Part shown: in pieces, positions 41,095-51,401 of the stretch | Layout of the letters: the number at the start of each line of letters is the position of its first letter | Numbering within the stretch: position 1 is the first letter of the stretch | Assembly: GCA_015832175.1 (NCBI GenBank) | Contig: WJXW01000002.1 | Coordinates: forward strand, 2,356,001-2,420,000 | Reading direction: 5' to 3' | Length of the DNA: 64,000 bases | Origin: Paraphaeosphaeria minitans | Lineage: Eukaryota > Ascomycota > Dothideomycetes > Pleosporales > Didymosphaeriaceae | The notes under the pieces: model-generated | What the model was told of the DNA's origin: nothing | Seen by the model: the letters and a program-made list of their open reading frames with translations, nothing else | The model's database searches: none | Made by a program: the position numbers and the translations under genes

Positions 41095-42681
41095 TCAGCT
41101 CTTCCCACGCCCAACATGTTCCTTAGGCACATTTATATCCGTCCTCCCTCCAAATTTCGCATTCATCCTCTCCTCACTGATCAAGAAGCTCTTCGGGAAC
41201 CAGTCCAACTCTTTAGCTCCCCCATCACCCCTAATCATCCCCACCAACGCCTCCGCAGCCTTCAGACACAACACCATTCCATGTCCATTAAACCCCGCGC
41301 TCACCCACACCCCCTCCATCCCCGGCACCCCACCCACAAATGGCCTTCCATCCGCCGTCGCGCCCATAATACCCGTCCACTCATGGACGTACTCGTACTC
41401 AGGCACGTCCTGCGCGCCCGGCGAGGACGACGTCGGCTGCCCAAAGTACCCCGGGACCGTGCCGCGGAGGTACGCCGATACACTCGGGTTCAGCGCGCCG
41501 TCGTCCACGGCGCCATACTCGGCGGCCCCTCCGTCGGGCAGACGTCCCAGCCCGCCGCCGATGACAATGTGCTGCCCGCCGTCGGGGAGCGGTCGTGGAA
41601 CCATGTATTCGTAGCCCGCGGCGTAGATGAAGGAGTATGTTTCTGGGAGGACGCGGGGATGACGCGTGGTGGGCGGTGGCCTTTTGGCGACGATCTGACC
41701 GCGGAGGGGGACGAGGGCGCCGCGGAGGGTGGGGAGGAGGTACGGCGTGTAGCCGTTCGTGGCAAGGATGATTTCGCGCGCGGGGAGGGTGCTGCGCTGG
41801 GTGAAGATGTCCCACAGCGGAGTGTCTGCGTTTGGAGAGCGTGCAGGGAGAAATGCGTGGACGGGGGTGTTGGCACAGAGGTGCAGGCCGTGGTTCTGCA
41901 CGAGGACTTTTAGGACGCCGGTTGTGAAGCGGTAGGCGTGGAACTTGCCGGCGAGGTACTCGAATGCGCCGGCGACTTCTTCTTCTTTGACAGCGGGGTT
42001 TGTGTTGGACTTGTCGACCCAGAATCTCTGCTGGATGCCGTCGGAGGCGTGGTAGATTCTGTATGCCGCCATCTTCCCGGGTTGACGCTCTTCTTCGGTC
42101 GCATCGGCTTCCAGCTCCTCGATGGCTTTCTTGCCTTCCTCGAAGGTTTGAGCGTCGTAGACGATGTCCACGGTGCTGCAGATTTGATTCTCGCAGTCAA
42201 TCTCAAGCTCTTTGGCGAGCGCATGTGTCTCGATGATGTTTGCATATTCCAGCCTCGCTATCTTCAAAGCCTCCTCCTTCCCCAACTCTTCTTTGTGTTG
42301 CAGATACGTGCGATACGAAGCAGCTTTCGTGTGACCTCCATTACGTCCAGTAGCTCCCGAACAGATCTCTCGCGCGTCGATCATGACGACCCGCGCTGAG
42401 GGTTTGGTCTTGAAGATGTTGTATGCGATCATCGTTCCGGATATGCCTGAGCCGATGATGGCGTAGTCGTAAGGCCGGGTTGGGTTTGAACATTCCGGTT
42501 CGATGGTCGCTGCCAGTGGTGACTTTGGATGCTGCCAGTACGAATGGAGAGGGTTGGCGATAGGTGGGCCCACGGGGATCCTGGCTCGATCTTCCATCGT
42601 CATCTTGCTGTGCTGTGATCCCGACGCAGTGTACTGTTGTTGCGCTTCCGAATTTTGGTAATATGAATCTTCGACCTTCAT
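41095..42681 (-). CDS. FAD-dependent oxidoreductase, DAO superfamily
   Basis: A flavin amine/amino-acid oxidase-like protein of 528 aa in a single exon. The dinucleotide-binding motif YDYAIIGSGISGTMIAYNIF lies at residues about 71-90, followed by the second FAD block DAREICSGATGRNGGHTKAA. That is the DAO signature of the group including GlcD/SolA-like and TMLH-neighbour oxidoreductases. The later parts EIILATNGYTPYLLPTLRGA, PRPLPDGGQHIVIGGGLG and the C-terminal VWVSAGFNGHGMVLCLKAAE complete the fold. The start at 42681 (MKVEDSYYQN) gives a 70-residue polar N-terminal extension; an internal start at MTMEDRARIP (residue 27) is equally plausible. No signal peptide, so probably cytosolic or peroxisomal. 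The C-terminal residues GKS are not a clean PTS1. The substrate is unknown. Confidence 0.92.
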   Translation of the reverse strand: MKVEDSYYQNSEAQQQYTASGSQHSKMTMEDRARIPVGPPIANPLHSYWQHPKSPLAATIEPECSNPTRPYDYAIIGSGISGTMIAYNIFKTKPSARVVMIDAREICSGATGRNGGHTKAASYRTYLQHKEELGKEEALKIARLEYANIIETHALAKELEIDCENQICSTVDIVYDAQTFEEGKKAIEELEADATEEERQPGKMAAYRIYHASDGIQQRFWVDKSNTNPAVKEEEVAGAFEYLAGKFHAYRFTTGVLKVLVQNHGLHLCANTPVHAFLPARSPNADTPLWDIFTQRSTLPAREIILATNGYTPYLLPTLRGALVPLRGQIVAKRPPPTTRHPRVLPETYSFIYAAGYEYMVPRPLPDGGQHIVIGGGLGRLPDGGAAEYGAVDDGALNPSVSAYLRGTVPGYFGQPTSSSPGAQDVPEYEYVHEWTGIMGATADGRPFVGGVPGMEGVWVSAGFNGHGMVLCLKAAEALVGMIRGDGGAKELDWFPKSFLISEERMNAKFGGRTDINVPKEHVGRGKS

Positions 42682-43507
42682 GGTAGAAGCGAGGCTTGAG
42701 GAATGATTCAGTCGGAGGATATGCCTTGGCGAATCAGGCAGTGACTACTGATGACGTCGCAGCAGAAAAGGCAAGCAGAGTTGATTTAGCTTTCATTTGA
42801 TGATGTTCGCAGATGTGGACATGTATTGATACTTGGAATCATCCATCGACGACTTCCAAAGTAGGCAAGCACTCCGGACGCACGCTGCGGGGCAAGACAT
42901 CGCATGCACCTACCTCATTGGGGTTAGATTAGCGTCCCCCATTCACGAAACTTGACTGTTTCAATTTCAACCTCTACAGAATCATCATGTCGCTACCATT
43001 GAATTCGGTCATAACGTTGAAGACTCACCTCCTTTATACAGGTCATGCCTGAACAAGCTCCGTTCGCACAGTTCTTATCGCTCTTTGCAGCGGCATCTCT
43101 CATTAACGCTGAATCACTCATAGTGAATATGTATCTTCTAGTAGAATGTCTCACGGCGGAAGTAGCTGCAACAATGCTGCCAGTTTGTACTAGCACATGC
43201 CGGCCTGAAACTCAGCATCTTTTTCAACGCTAACAAGTAGAAATACGCAAGGCTGTATCCTGATCGGATCGTTTGAGCTTTCCAATTTTTCCTTCAATGG
43301 CATGAAAAAGCGTTAATTTAGTCACAAGAGCGATCAGACACGAGTGACCTGAGCCATTCATCAGCATATTATTTGATAAGCGATCCAGCCGCAGGATATC
43401 CGGTAGGTTGCAACTGATCGATTGATCGTCACGGGGTTCGCAGGGATCCGCACCACCCCACAAACCACATATTCTCTCCGCACAGGTACCTAGATAGGGC
43501 CGCGCAT
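42682..43507. other. Spacer between the DAO oxidoreductase and Dicer genes
   Basis: About 825 bp upstream of the oxidoreductase gene and downstream of the Dicer gene, both on the minus strand. Nothing recognisable was seen. Confidence 0.5.
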
Positions 43508-46500
43508 CTATTCCACATTTTCCTCCGCATTGGCAGGATCCGGTTCCCTACAATCGCATCCATAGCGCCTCTTGAATTCATATTCCGGTAGACCGTCCAG
43601 ACCATCGAGCGCAATGTTGGCCACACTCGCCTTCGCGTACCGACCACTGACCGCGACACCGTGAAAATGAACTTTGTCGTGAATCATAACCATGGCGACA
43701 ACCCGATCTTTCTCGCGAGGAAGCATTTTCTCCGTTGTATGCGTGGCGATCCGATGGTCCCTGCATCCCAGCTCATCCTCAAGTCGCTTCTTGAGGCGAG
43801 TAAGTGGATGCTTGTTCGCAAACGAGTCATAGATTGTCATGTCTAGGAAGAAAGGCTTGAGATGCATGTCGAAGAACTCCTGGATGACGCCGTAGTCGAA
43901 CTCTGAGTCAACGAAAATGGCGCCAACGTAGGCTTCAACCATATCTGCCAGGCACTTGGGGACTCTATCCACGGCGGTCCAATAATCGACTGCGCCCTCG
44001 GACTCGCTCTCTGCTTCTTGTATCTGAGTGACATACTCGCAAATCTCACTAGTGAGTTTCTAAAGAGGCACGTTAGCGTTTGCGTTGATTGAACGGACTC
44101 TAGTCATGTGCTTACCGCATTGTTTTGCCGAAGGTGTTGGTGAAAGCCGAGCTTCACACAGACCGCCCCTAAAAATTGATTCGAAACCATAGGCGACTTG
44201 TGCTCTGTCATCCATTGGGGATCTTTGTCAGGATAATTAAAGAACTATCGTGAAGTCAGCCAATCAGCATGTTCCGCATGTGTTGGTGTCAATATTTTGT
44301 ATCTTACCAGATGCATGATGAAAGCTTGATCAAGCAAAGAGTCACCAAGGAACTCCAGACGCTGATAGTTGGGAATGTGCTCCCAGATGAATGCTTGAGA
44401 TGGATGAATGAATGCAGATCGCAGTAAGCGAGGGTGTTTAAAATGATAGGGATGCCTATATCTGGTCAATTTTCTGCTCTGATGGGTTGACACAGTACTT
44501 ACTGTTTCTCCACTTTGGCGGCGAGGTCAAGGTGCGCGGCAGTGGCTTCGGCCAATTGATACTTTGGCAGCTGATAAGCCTTGTAGTAGTCCGACCACGT
44601 CTCCATGACATGATCCTCACTCATGACCATTTTGGTCACGGCTTTAACAGCTTCATCCCACATTCCAGAATCCCATCTACCCCGTTGGTTATGCTGCATG
44701 AAAGCAGCACCGATTAGCGCTTCGCAGACGTCGGCAACAGACTTGTCACCTAGACCATGCTGGATGACTTGATTGTGGTGGTCGGCTCTCGTGCCAGCTT
44801 GGGCGCCCTTTCCCTTTAGTAACTTCAGCGTCGGGTACCATGTGCGCCTGCGTGTATTAGCTAACGCGCTCTTATGCTGAGAGGCGACGAGCAATCACTT
44901 ACCGAGAGAACGCTGCTGTTCTAATATACTCGACCAATTTAGTTCTGATTACCGCTGTCTCGAAGAGGTTCTTATTGCAAAGCATTTCCATGCGGCGCAC
45001 GTGAAATTCAAATTCGTTCTCATCGGGCTGCTGTACGAAGGTGGAGATTGACGTCGCCATCTTCAGGAAACAATCACCGAGGAACTCCACTTCAGCCAAG
45101 TATTAGTGAATTGCTCAAATAGACAGACATGATTTGTACCTTACACCTCTCATAGTTTGGACCCATCCCGCTCCTGAAGTTGATCTTTTCTTGGCCGTGC
45201 TCATCAGAGTTTTCAGAATCTTTCGTAGTGGCTTCTAAGGCAAGAGCAGTCCCGATATTGAGATCGAACGTTTGACAAGCCTCTAGTGCGATGAGATAAT
45301 CTTCCACCCGATGTATGATTGCAGGAAACACATAGCACATGGCCACAAAAGGCACAGGTAGCTGGGGAAGAGTAAGTAACTGCCGATCAAAAATATTCAT
45401 GAAATCCACCTACAGCCGATATACGAAGGGGCTCAGGACACAAATAGGTAATGTTGTTCCCTTTGATCTCTTTGACTTCTTCGTCGTCTTTGGTGTCAAC
45501 CACAGCCAGCCAATTGCGCCGATGGCCAATTTTCTCCACTTGCATCACAGGCTGATTCTCGTCCCACACTCGGCGCGCACGATCCTTCTTCCACAGACTG
45601 ATCGAATAATCGAGGATGTTATCATTCCACTTCCACGCGGGAACGTTCTCAGGGATGGGGTCTAATGGCTTCATGTCTGGCATCAAGCGAATGGAATAGA
45701 AACGGCGACCACCCGCACCACGATCAACGATGTATTTGTCTAGAAGCACCTCTGGAGGCATTGCTGGTGTCCATCGGTGCTCAGGCTTGTCACAAACGGA
45801 GCGAACTTGGACCATGTCGATAACATCCTCTGGATCTGTTGACGTCGTAATCGGAGCTTCTGGATGGTGGAGCGGAACCTGCCAGTAATACATTTTGGCA
45901 AGATCAGTCTCAAAGTCCTTGTGAAAGATGTCTTCGTAAATCTGATGGAAGTACTTCGTGAACAGCCCGAGAACCTCAGCTGTGACCTTCAGAGGCTTGC
46001 CGAGAGGGACCATGACAACGTTGGATACCCGGTCGTCTTGCAAGTAAATGGGGAACGAAGGGAACTGGGGAAGTGGCATGCGCGTGAGAAGCCCAAGTCC
46101 TTGATGTGGCCGATCAAGACCGGCGTCCACATTCACCGTCGTTAAGTATAGGAGCTCAGGCGCGTTGCCCAGATAAGTCCGCCAAATCTCTGGTTTGACA
46201 CGCATTGGGTAAAGATTCTTCTTCTTCTCGCTAACAGCAAGTTGTGCATTAGCCCCAGCCGGTGCCACTTTCTTCATGGTGGAGAGCAGATTTTCGTCAA
46301 GATACTCTTTCCTTCGCAGCTCGAGACACATTTCGAAAGCTGCAGAACACTTCGCGAGGGCTTTCTTTCGGTGGACTCGCCCTGTCTTGAAGGTGATAGG
46401 CGAATTCTCCGGGAGAATGACTTCACATTGCCAGCCGCTCTCATGCATGCCGTTGGAATCGGTGTTGACTGCCCGAGATGTAACGTAAGTGGGCTGAAGG

Positions 46501-48569
46501 TCAACTTGCTCATTTCCTTTTGGAAGGCATGAAACGAAATAACCCAGAATTGACAAACCCGAGCTATATGTGAGTCTCGCTCCAGTGGTAGGATCTTGAT
46601 AAGAAGGAAGATTGCTCTCCGCCAGCAGAAGCTGGGGAAGGCGGGCATCCGCGTCATCAAGCAATCTGTCACCGCTCAAACCAAGACAAAATGATTTCAT
46701 ACGCTGTTCTGCACTCATGGCTTCAAATATGAGGGCCTCTTGCTGGGGGTTATCTTGCTCAATCATGTGCAGATATCGCGAATTTTGGTGTCTTGCCCGG
46801 CCTCGCGACTGCACATACCCGATCATTGTCCTGTAAAGGTCGAATCGAGCAACGAGATTGCACTGAGGGATGTCGAGTCCTTCTTCTGCAACAGAAGTAG
46901 AAAATATGCAGTTCAGCTTGCCTTTTCTGAAGTCAGATACAGCCCTGACCTGCTTACTCAAAGAAACATTGAAATCTCCAATGCTTCCACTGACGCCAAC
47001 AAGTATATCACCATGGAGGTGGGGCCCGCCAACGTACTTGAAGATACGATGCAGAAGTCGAGCAGTCTGACGCTGCTCCACGAACACAATGCACCTATTA
47101 TTATCATGGCGATGATAGTACTGGTCGAGATACCATTGGAGCAGAAGTACTTTTGAGCTCAGATCTTCTGGAGTAATTGTAGGGATGCCGTTGTCGAAGT
47201 TCTTGACATATTCAGCTGCCTCACGAAGCTGTGCGACTTGTGTGTTCAGCTCGTCGACAGATTCATTGGTGAGCTTCTTATTGAACCTGTACTCCTCTCG
47301 AATCTCGCGTTTACGGCTCTCGGCTTCTGTGAAAGCAAAGGTCCAGTACTCGTCAGAAGCCCACCTTCCAAGCTCGGACGCAAAGCGTTTTGATTGATTG
47401 AACAGCTTCTCGAAGACGGACAGGTGTCCAAAACGGGCTTTCAGTTCCTGGTGAAACTTTGTCTCATAGCCACCTGGAAGTCGTGAATATCTAGCGATCT
47501 CCTCCTCTGGTCGATTAATGGCGTTCGCAGCCAGAGCGATGTCGGATGTGGTCGCAATCTTGCAGTCAAGCATGGCCTCAAGCTGCATGGCTGCATCTTT
47601 GATGTCTGTGTTGGCATCTACAGGAGAAGCAGTCATACCAAACACCCGAGGTCGCAGCGAACGATCTGATAGGGTGAAGTAGTATTCTTTCATCAGCCGG
47701 GCGTACGGGTGCCCGCTCTTGGCGTGATGAGCTTCATCAACGATGAGCAAGTTAATGTTGGTCATGTTGATAAAGGAGTGCATCATGCAGTCTACAAGCA
47801 CTTGAGCTGTACAGACGATCACCATGTTCTTGTCGAAATGCTTCTGCCATGTGTTTTTGTTCCATAGACTAGGTCCCGTGGAGCCGCTAATACCTTCGAC
47901 CGCATGACCACCGAGACCGCAGTCTAAGACGTTTGATTGCTGAAACACCAAATTAACCGAATTAACCAAGAAGAACGAGATCTTCGGCGGCTGCCCTTGT
48001 TTGCGCGCATCGAGTTCAAGATCAAGGGCATAGCGAAGAAGCAGTGTAGCAATGTGTGTTTTGCCAGAGCCGGTCCCTAAGACTGCGATAATGTTGTCAT
48101 CTTTGGCGCGCTGGAACAGCTCGGTCTGGTAGTCTCGAGGACTCGCAATTATGGAGCTGGTCCCCTGTTTCTTCAATAACTGTTTGATCGAGAGCTTGTC
48201 GTCATCTATCTCTTGGAGCGCCTCTTTGAATTCCTTCTCGTTAATCTGATCTTCCTTCTTGAGTGCAAAAGCTCGAAAGACGGCGTTCTGAGCGGCACGC
48301 TTCTCCTTCGAAGTCATAGGCCCACGAGAAGGGGCACCGTCTTTGTCAATGTCGCTATCGGCATCCTCGTTTGCCTCTTCTAGGTTTTGCAATCTCGTAT
48401 CATTTTCGTCCTCGCTCTCATCTTCGGGTTGCAACTCTAGGGCCGAGAGCGCAGGAAGCGGATCTTTGGACCGCTCGTGGACGTTCTCAGAAGCGTTGGT
48501 GTAGGAATCGTCAGGAGAATCGTACTCTTCGTCTTGAATCGGATCATAGCGACCCCAAACTGGAGCCAT
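43508..48569 (-). CDS. DCL1: Dicer-like ribonuclease III (DCL1 type)
   Basis: Cuts double-stranded RNA into small RNAs for gene silencing. Seven minus-strand exons: 48569-45414, 45361-45145, 45089-44903, 44847-44503, 44461-44308, 44244-44116 and 44059-43508, giving 1579 aa in frame. Order: acidic N-terminus; DExD/H helicase with [13 protein letters not shown], Walker A GTGSGKT (residues 165-171), VDEAHHA and GMTASP; helicase C with [19 protein letters not shown] and [10 protein letters not shown]; Dicer dimerisation domain; RNase IIIa with NYERLEFLGD (formed across an intron) and [15 protein letters not shown]; RNase IIIb with [16 protein letters not shown] and [15 protein letters not shown]; then a dsRBD-like end and a CDC motif. 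Acidic catalytic residues are present in both RNase III domains. I see no clear PAZ domain, as usual for fungal DCLs. DCL1 rather than DCL2 is judged from the [19 protein letters not shown] block. Confidence 0.96.
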
Positions 48570-49106
48570 TCTGGAATCTATTCGTCCGCCCTGAAACGTA
48601 CTGGGCTACCTCCCAGGAGAGTGTAACTATGATCAGGTGGCTCGAGTCAAAAGGTCAGAAGAGATGTGAGCGGGTGACGGTTGGATCGCAGAGGTGGAGT
48701 CAAGAAAGCTTCGGGGAGCTAAAAGAGCGAGCCTGCCTTCCGTTTGTATTGTGAGCAAGGAGCAAACGGAACGTGCATAAAAAGCAGTCGCGCTCCGTCT
48801 GCCACAGCAAACAGAAAGCAGACGCCTTGCACGGATTACTTCACTGTCCGCCACCATGATCGTTCACCTACAATATGAAACGCTGATACTTAATTTATTT
48901 TCTTCGGAAACGATTTTAGAGTACTGAGTCGTGCAAAGTGACCCTCTCGTGGTGTTGAGACGAGCGGGGCAGAAACGCGTGAGGAGGGAAAGAGCGTCCA
49001 AGCGCCGCTTACTCATCGACGCCAACTCACGTGCGGCCATCAACCCTCCACTACAGACGCCACTATCACGCCCCAACGCGCCGAAACACATCAAATAATA
49101 CTAAAG
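48570..49106. other. Divergent promoter region Dicer (-) / TAP42 (+)
   Basis: 537 bp between the two start codons. It must hold both promoters. A pyrimidine-rich stretch with CATCAACCCTCCACTACAGACGCCACTATCACG precedes TAP42. No motif can be assigned. Confidence 0.5.
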
Positions 49107-50259
49107 ATGGTGGACGACGAGCCCAAAAGCATACGATCGCTGTTCCTCACCTCAGAGCGCTTGCGCCACCATCTCAACAGCTTCCCCGATTCCAATAGTC
49201 CCGCCTACCAGGAAAACCTCACAGAGGCCATCGCCACCTACGAATCATGCCTCGAGCTCTCAGAACAAGTCGCACTCTTCTCTCCAAACGAATCCCTCGA
49301 CGACATCTCCTCATCAGACATACAGTACGTATCTTCCGCAAGAATTCTAGAATCGCGATATTCTGTGCCCCGCAATTTCCGACCTTGTCTCACATCCTAC
49401 CAGGTACATGTCCATAAGCTACCACCTTTCGGAGCTCATCCAAAAGATCAGAAGTGAAAATGTTTCGGAGCGCAAAGCAAACCTATTGAGAGCAAGGGAC
49501 CACTATGAGCGTTTTTTCAAGCTGCTCGACACCTACGACGTGCTCAGCGCCAGCGACGCCAAGCTCTGGGAACTCTACCTCGACGACAAGTCCAGCTTCT
49601 CCGTCGCGAGCACAAGGGACGCAGCCGCGCGGCGCGAGGCCAAGATCGCGCGCTTCCGCGAGGAGAAGGAGCTGAAGCGCAAGATCGAGTACATCCAGGC
49701 TAACCCCAAGCTGGCTGAGAACGACGAGCAGGTCGTCCGCGAGCTGCATCTGACCAACATAGCGTTCATGGTGCATCAGGCATTTGCAGCGCTCGAGAGC
49801 CTCGCGCAGGAGCTACATATTATTTCCTTGGCTCCGACAAGCCCGCCGCAGGGCGAGCGGGCGGGGCCGCAGGATGGTAGGGAGGATGAGCGCAACCGTG
49901 ATAAGTACTCCGAGCGCCTTGATAGCCAGGTTCCTGGCCTAAGGTATAGCGGACCAATCTTGAGCAGTGATGGAAAGCCTATGAGGCCGTTTACGCTGCT
50001 TGACACTAGACAGCGTCTGCAGCAGGGTGTGTTCAGACCGGATCACAGCCTACCCACTATGACTATTGACGAGTATCTTGAGGAAGAGAAGAGGAGGGGC
50101 GGTATTATCGAGGGAGGCGGAGAGCAGTCCGGAATCCGACCGGAGGTGGATGAGGACGATCTACGACTGGCTGATGAGGAAACGATGAAAGCACGTGCAT
50201 GGGACGAATTCAAGGAGGAGAACCCAAAGGGAAGCGGCAACACCATAAACAGAGGATAA
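49107..50259 (+). CDS. TAP42: TAP42-family regulator of PP2A-type phosphatases
   Basis: Tap42 (alpha4 in animals) binds catalytic subunits of PP2A and its relatives and links them to TORC1. Exons 49107-49324 and 49404-50259 give 357 aa in frame; the 79-bp intron is GTACGT...CCAG and joins SDIQ to YMSISYHLSELIQKI. The N-terminal two thirds are helical (TPR-like), with LRARDHYERFFKLLDTYDVL and the block RDAAARREAKIARFREEKELKRKIE, the most conserved Tap42 segment. The C-terminal third has LDSQVPGLRYSGPILSSDGKPMRPFTLLD, TIDEYLEEEKRRGGIIEGGG and DEETMKARAWDEFKEENPKG, all family hallmarks. Candidate partners encoded in this window are the PP2A subunit (19342) and PPG1 (8232). Confidence 0.96.
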
Positions 50260-50393
50260 TCTCGTCTATTCGTATGAGGCTAGAATGAATGCCTTCATAT
50301 GACTGAGACCTCAGTACCCAGCCATGCCATGTCACCGTTGCGTGCGTGGACCCTGCGGAAGGATCCAGCCCCGGATCGTCACCCCCACATGCC

Positions 50394-51401
50394 TCACGGC
50401 TCAATGCGTTCAGGCGAGAGCTCAGGCCATTTCCCAATTACCGTCTCCGTGAGCGCCTTGGACAGGACATTGTACGCCTGTGTGACATTAGCTTCCGAAT
50501 TCAGAGACCCGTACGCACACTGTCTTACCTTCTTGTCCAGATGCAACCCATCGGTGAACCACCCACTTCCGAATTCCTTCGCCCCAGCCAGCCCACACCC
50601 GGGAAACTTATCCTCGTCTACCTCCCCCGTCCTTCCCTGCTCTTCTAACCCCGCTTCCACCAAGGCCCTCCAGTAGTCAAGCCCCACTACTCTGCCCGTG
50701 TCTTCATACTCCCTCGTGATGGACATGATACCCTCTGCATACCGTTTCTTGCTCATATACGTCAGGTAGCCCCGATCCTTCTTCGGATCCTTCCTCTCCA
50801 GCGCATTCGCCATCGCTGGGCCCAAATCCTCGTCGTCACTAGGCAGCGGCTCGGGGACGTTGATTGGGGGTGGCGTGATCAGCACGATATTTGCGTCCTC
50901 GAGATTATCCTGCGTGAGAATCTCTTCAACGAAGGAGCGGATGTTGTCCAAGAACTGAGGGAGGGGAACGTATTCGGTCTTCCCGACGAAGCAGGCATCG
51001 TTCGCACCGAGGAAGATGGTGAAGAGGAGGGTTGTTGGGGCGAACGGTGCGGTGACGCGTGTTATCAGGTGAGAAAATTCAAGCTTGACGCGTTCCGAGG
51101 TGTAGCTGGGAGTGGTTAATGTGTATGTGTATAGAGGGAAGATGTGGTAGGTTTTACCCGGCGTAACCTGACGATGTCTCAGTAAGTCTGTATCATTTAT
51201 TCCCGGCACTTTTCACTTGTGAAGAGGTGTAGAGTCATGATTCAGCGTGATACCTTCATTAACGATCTCAGCCTTGCCTTTGTACCAATCTGTGAGATAC
51301 CAGCCAAACCCCTGAACCGATTCGTCGAAACTCCATTCGGTGAGCGAATCGCCAAAAAGAACAATCTGCGGTAGTTGCTTCCTGGAGCTGCTGCAACCCA
51401 T
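50394..51401 (-). CDS. IAH1: SGNH/GDSL esterase, isoamyl acetate-hydrolysing esterase type
   Basis: Hydrolyses short-chain esters in yeast. Minus-strand exons 51401-51254, 51158-51167 (a 10-nt microexon), 51105-50529 and 50477-50394 give 272 aa in frame. SGNH block I is IVLFGDSLTEWSF (catalytic Ser). Block II Gly is in VNEGYAGYTSERVK, which exists only if the microexon GTTACGCCGG is used. Block III is FLGANDACF (Asn), and block V is FTDGLHLDKKAYNVLSKAL (catalytic Asp and His, His across an intron boundary region). Introns are 86, 52 and 51 bp. The last (50478-50528) is stop-free and of length 3n, so a read-through form exists in the open frame. The start at 51401 gives MGCSSSRKQLPQ. It converges on TAP42 with 134 bp between stops. 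Confidence 0.92.
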
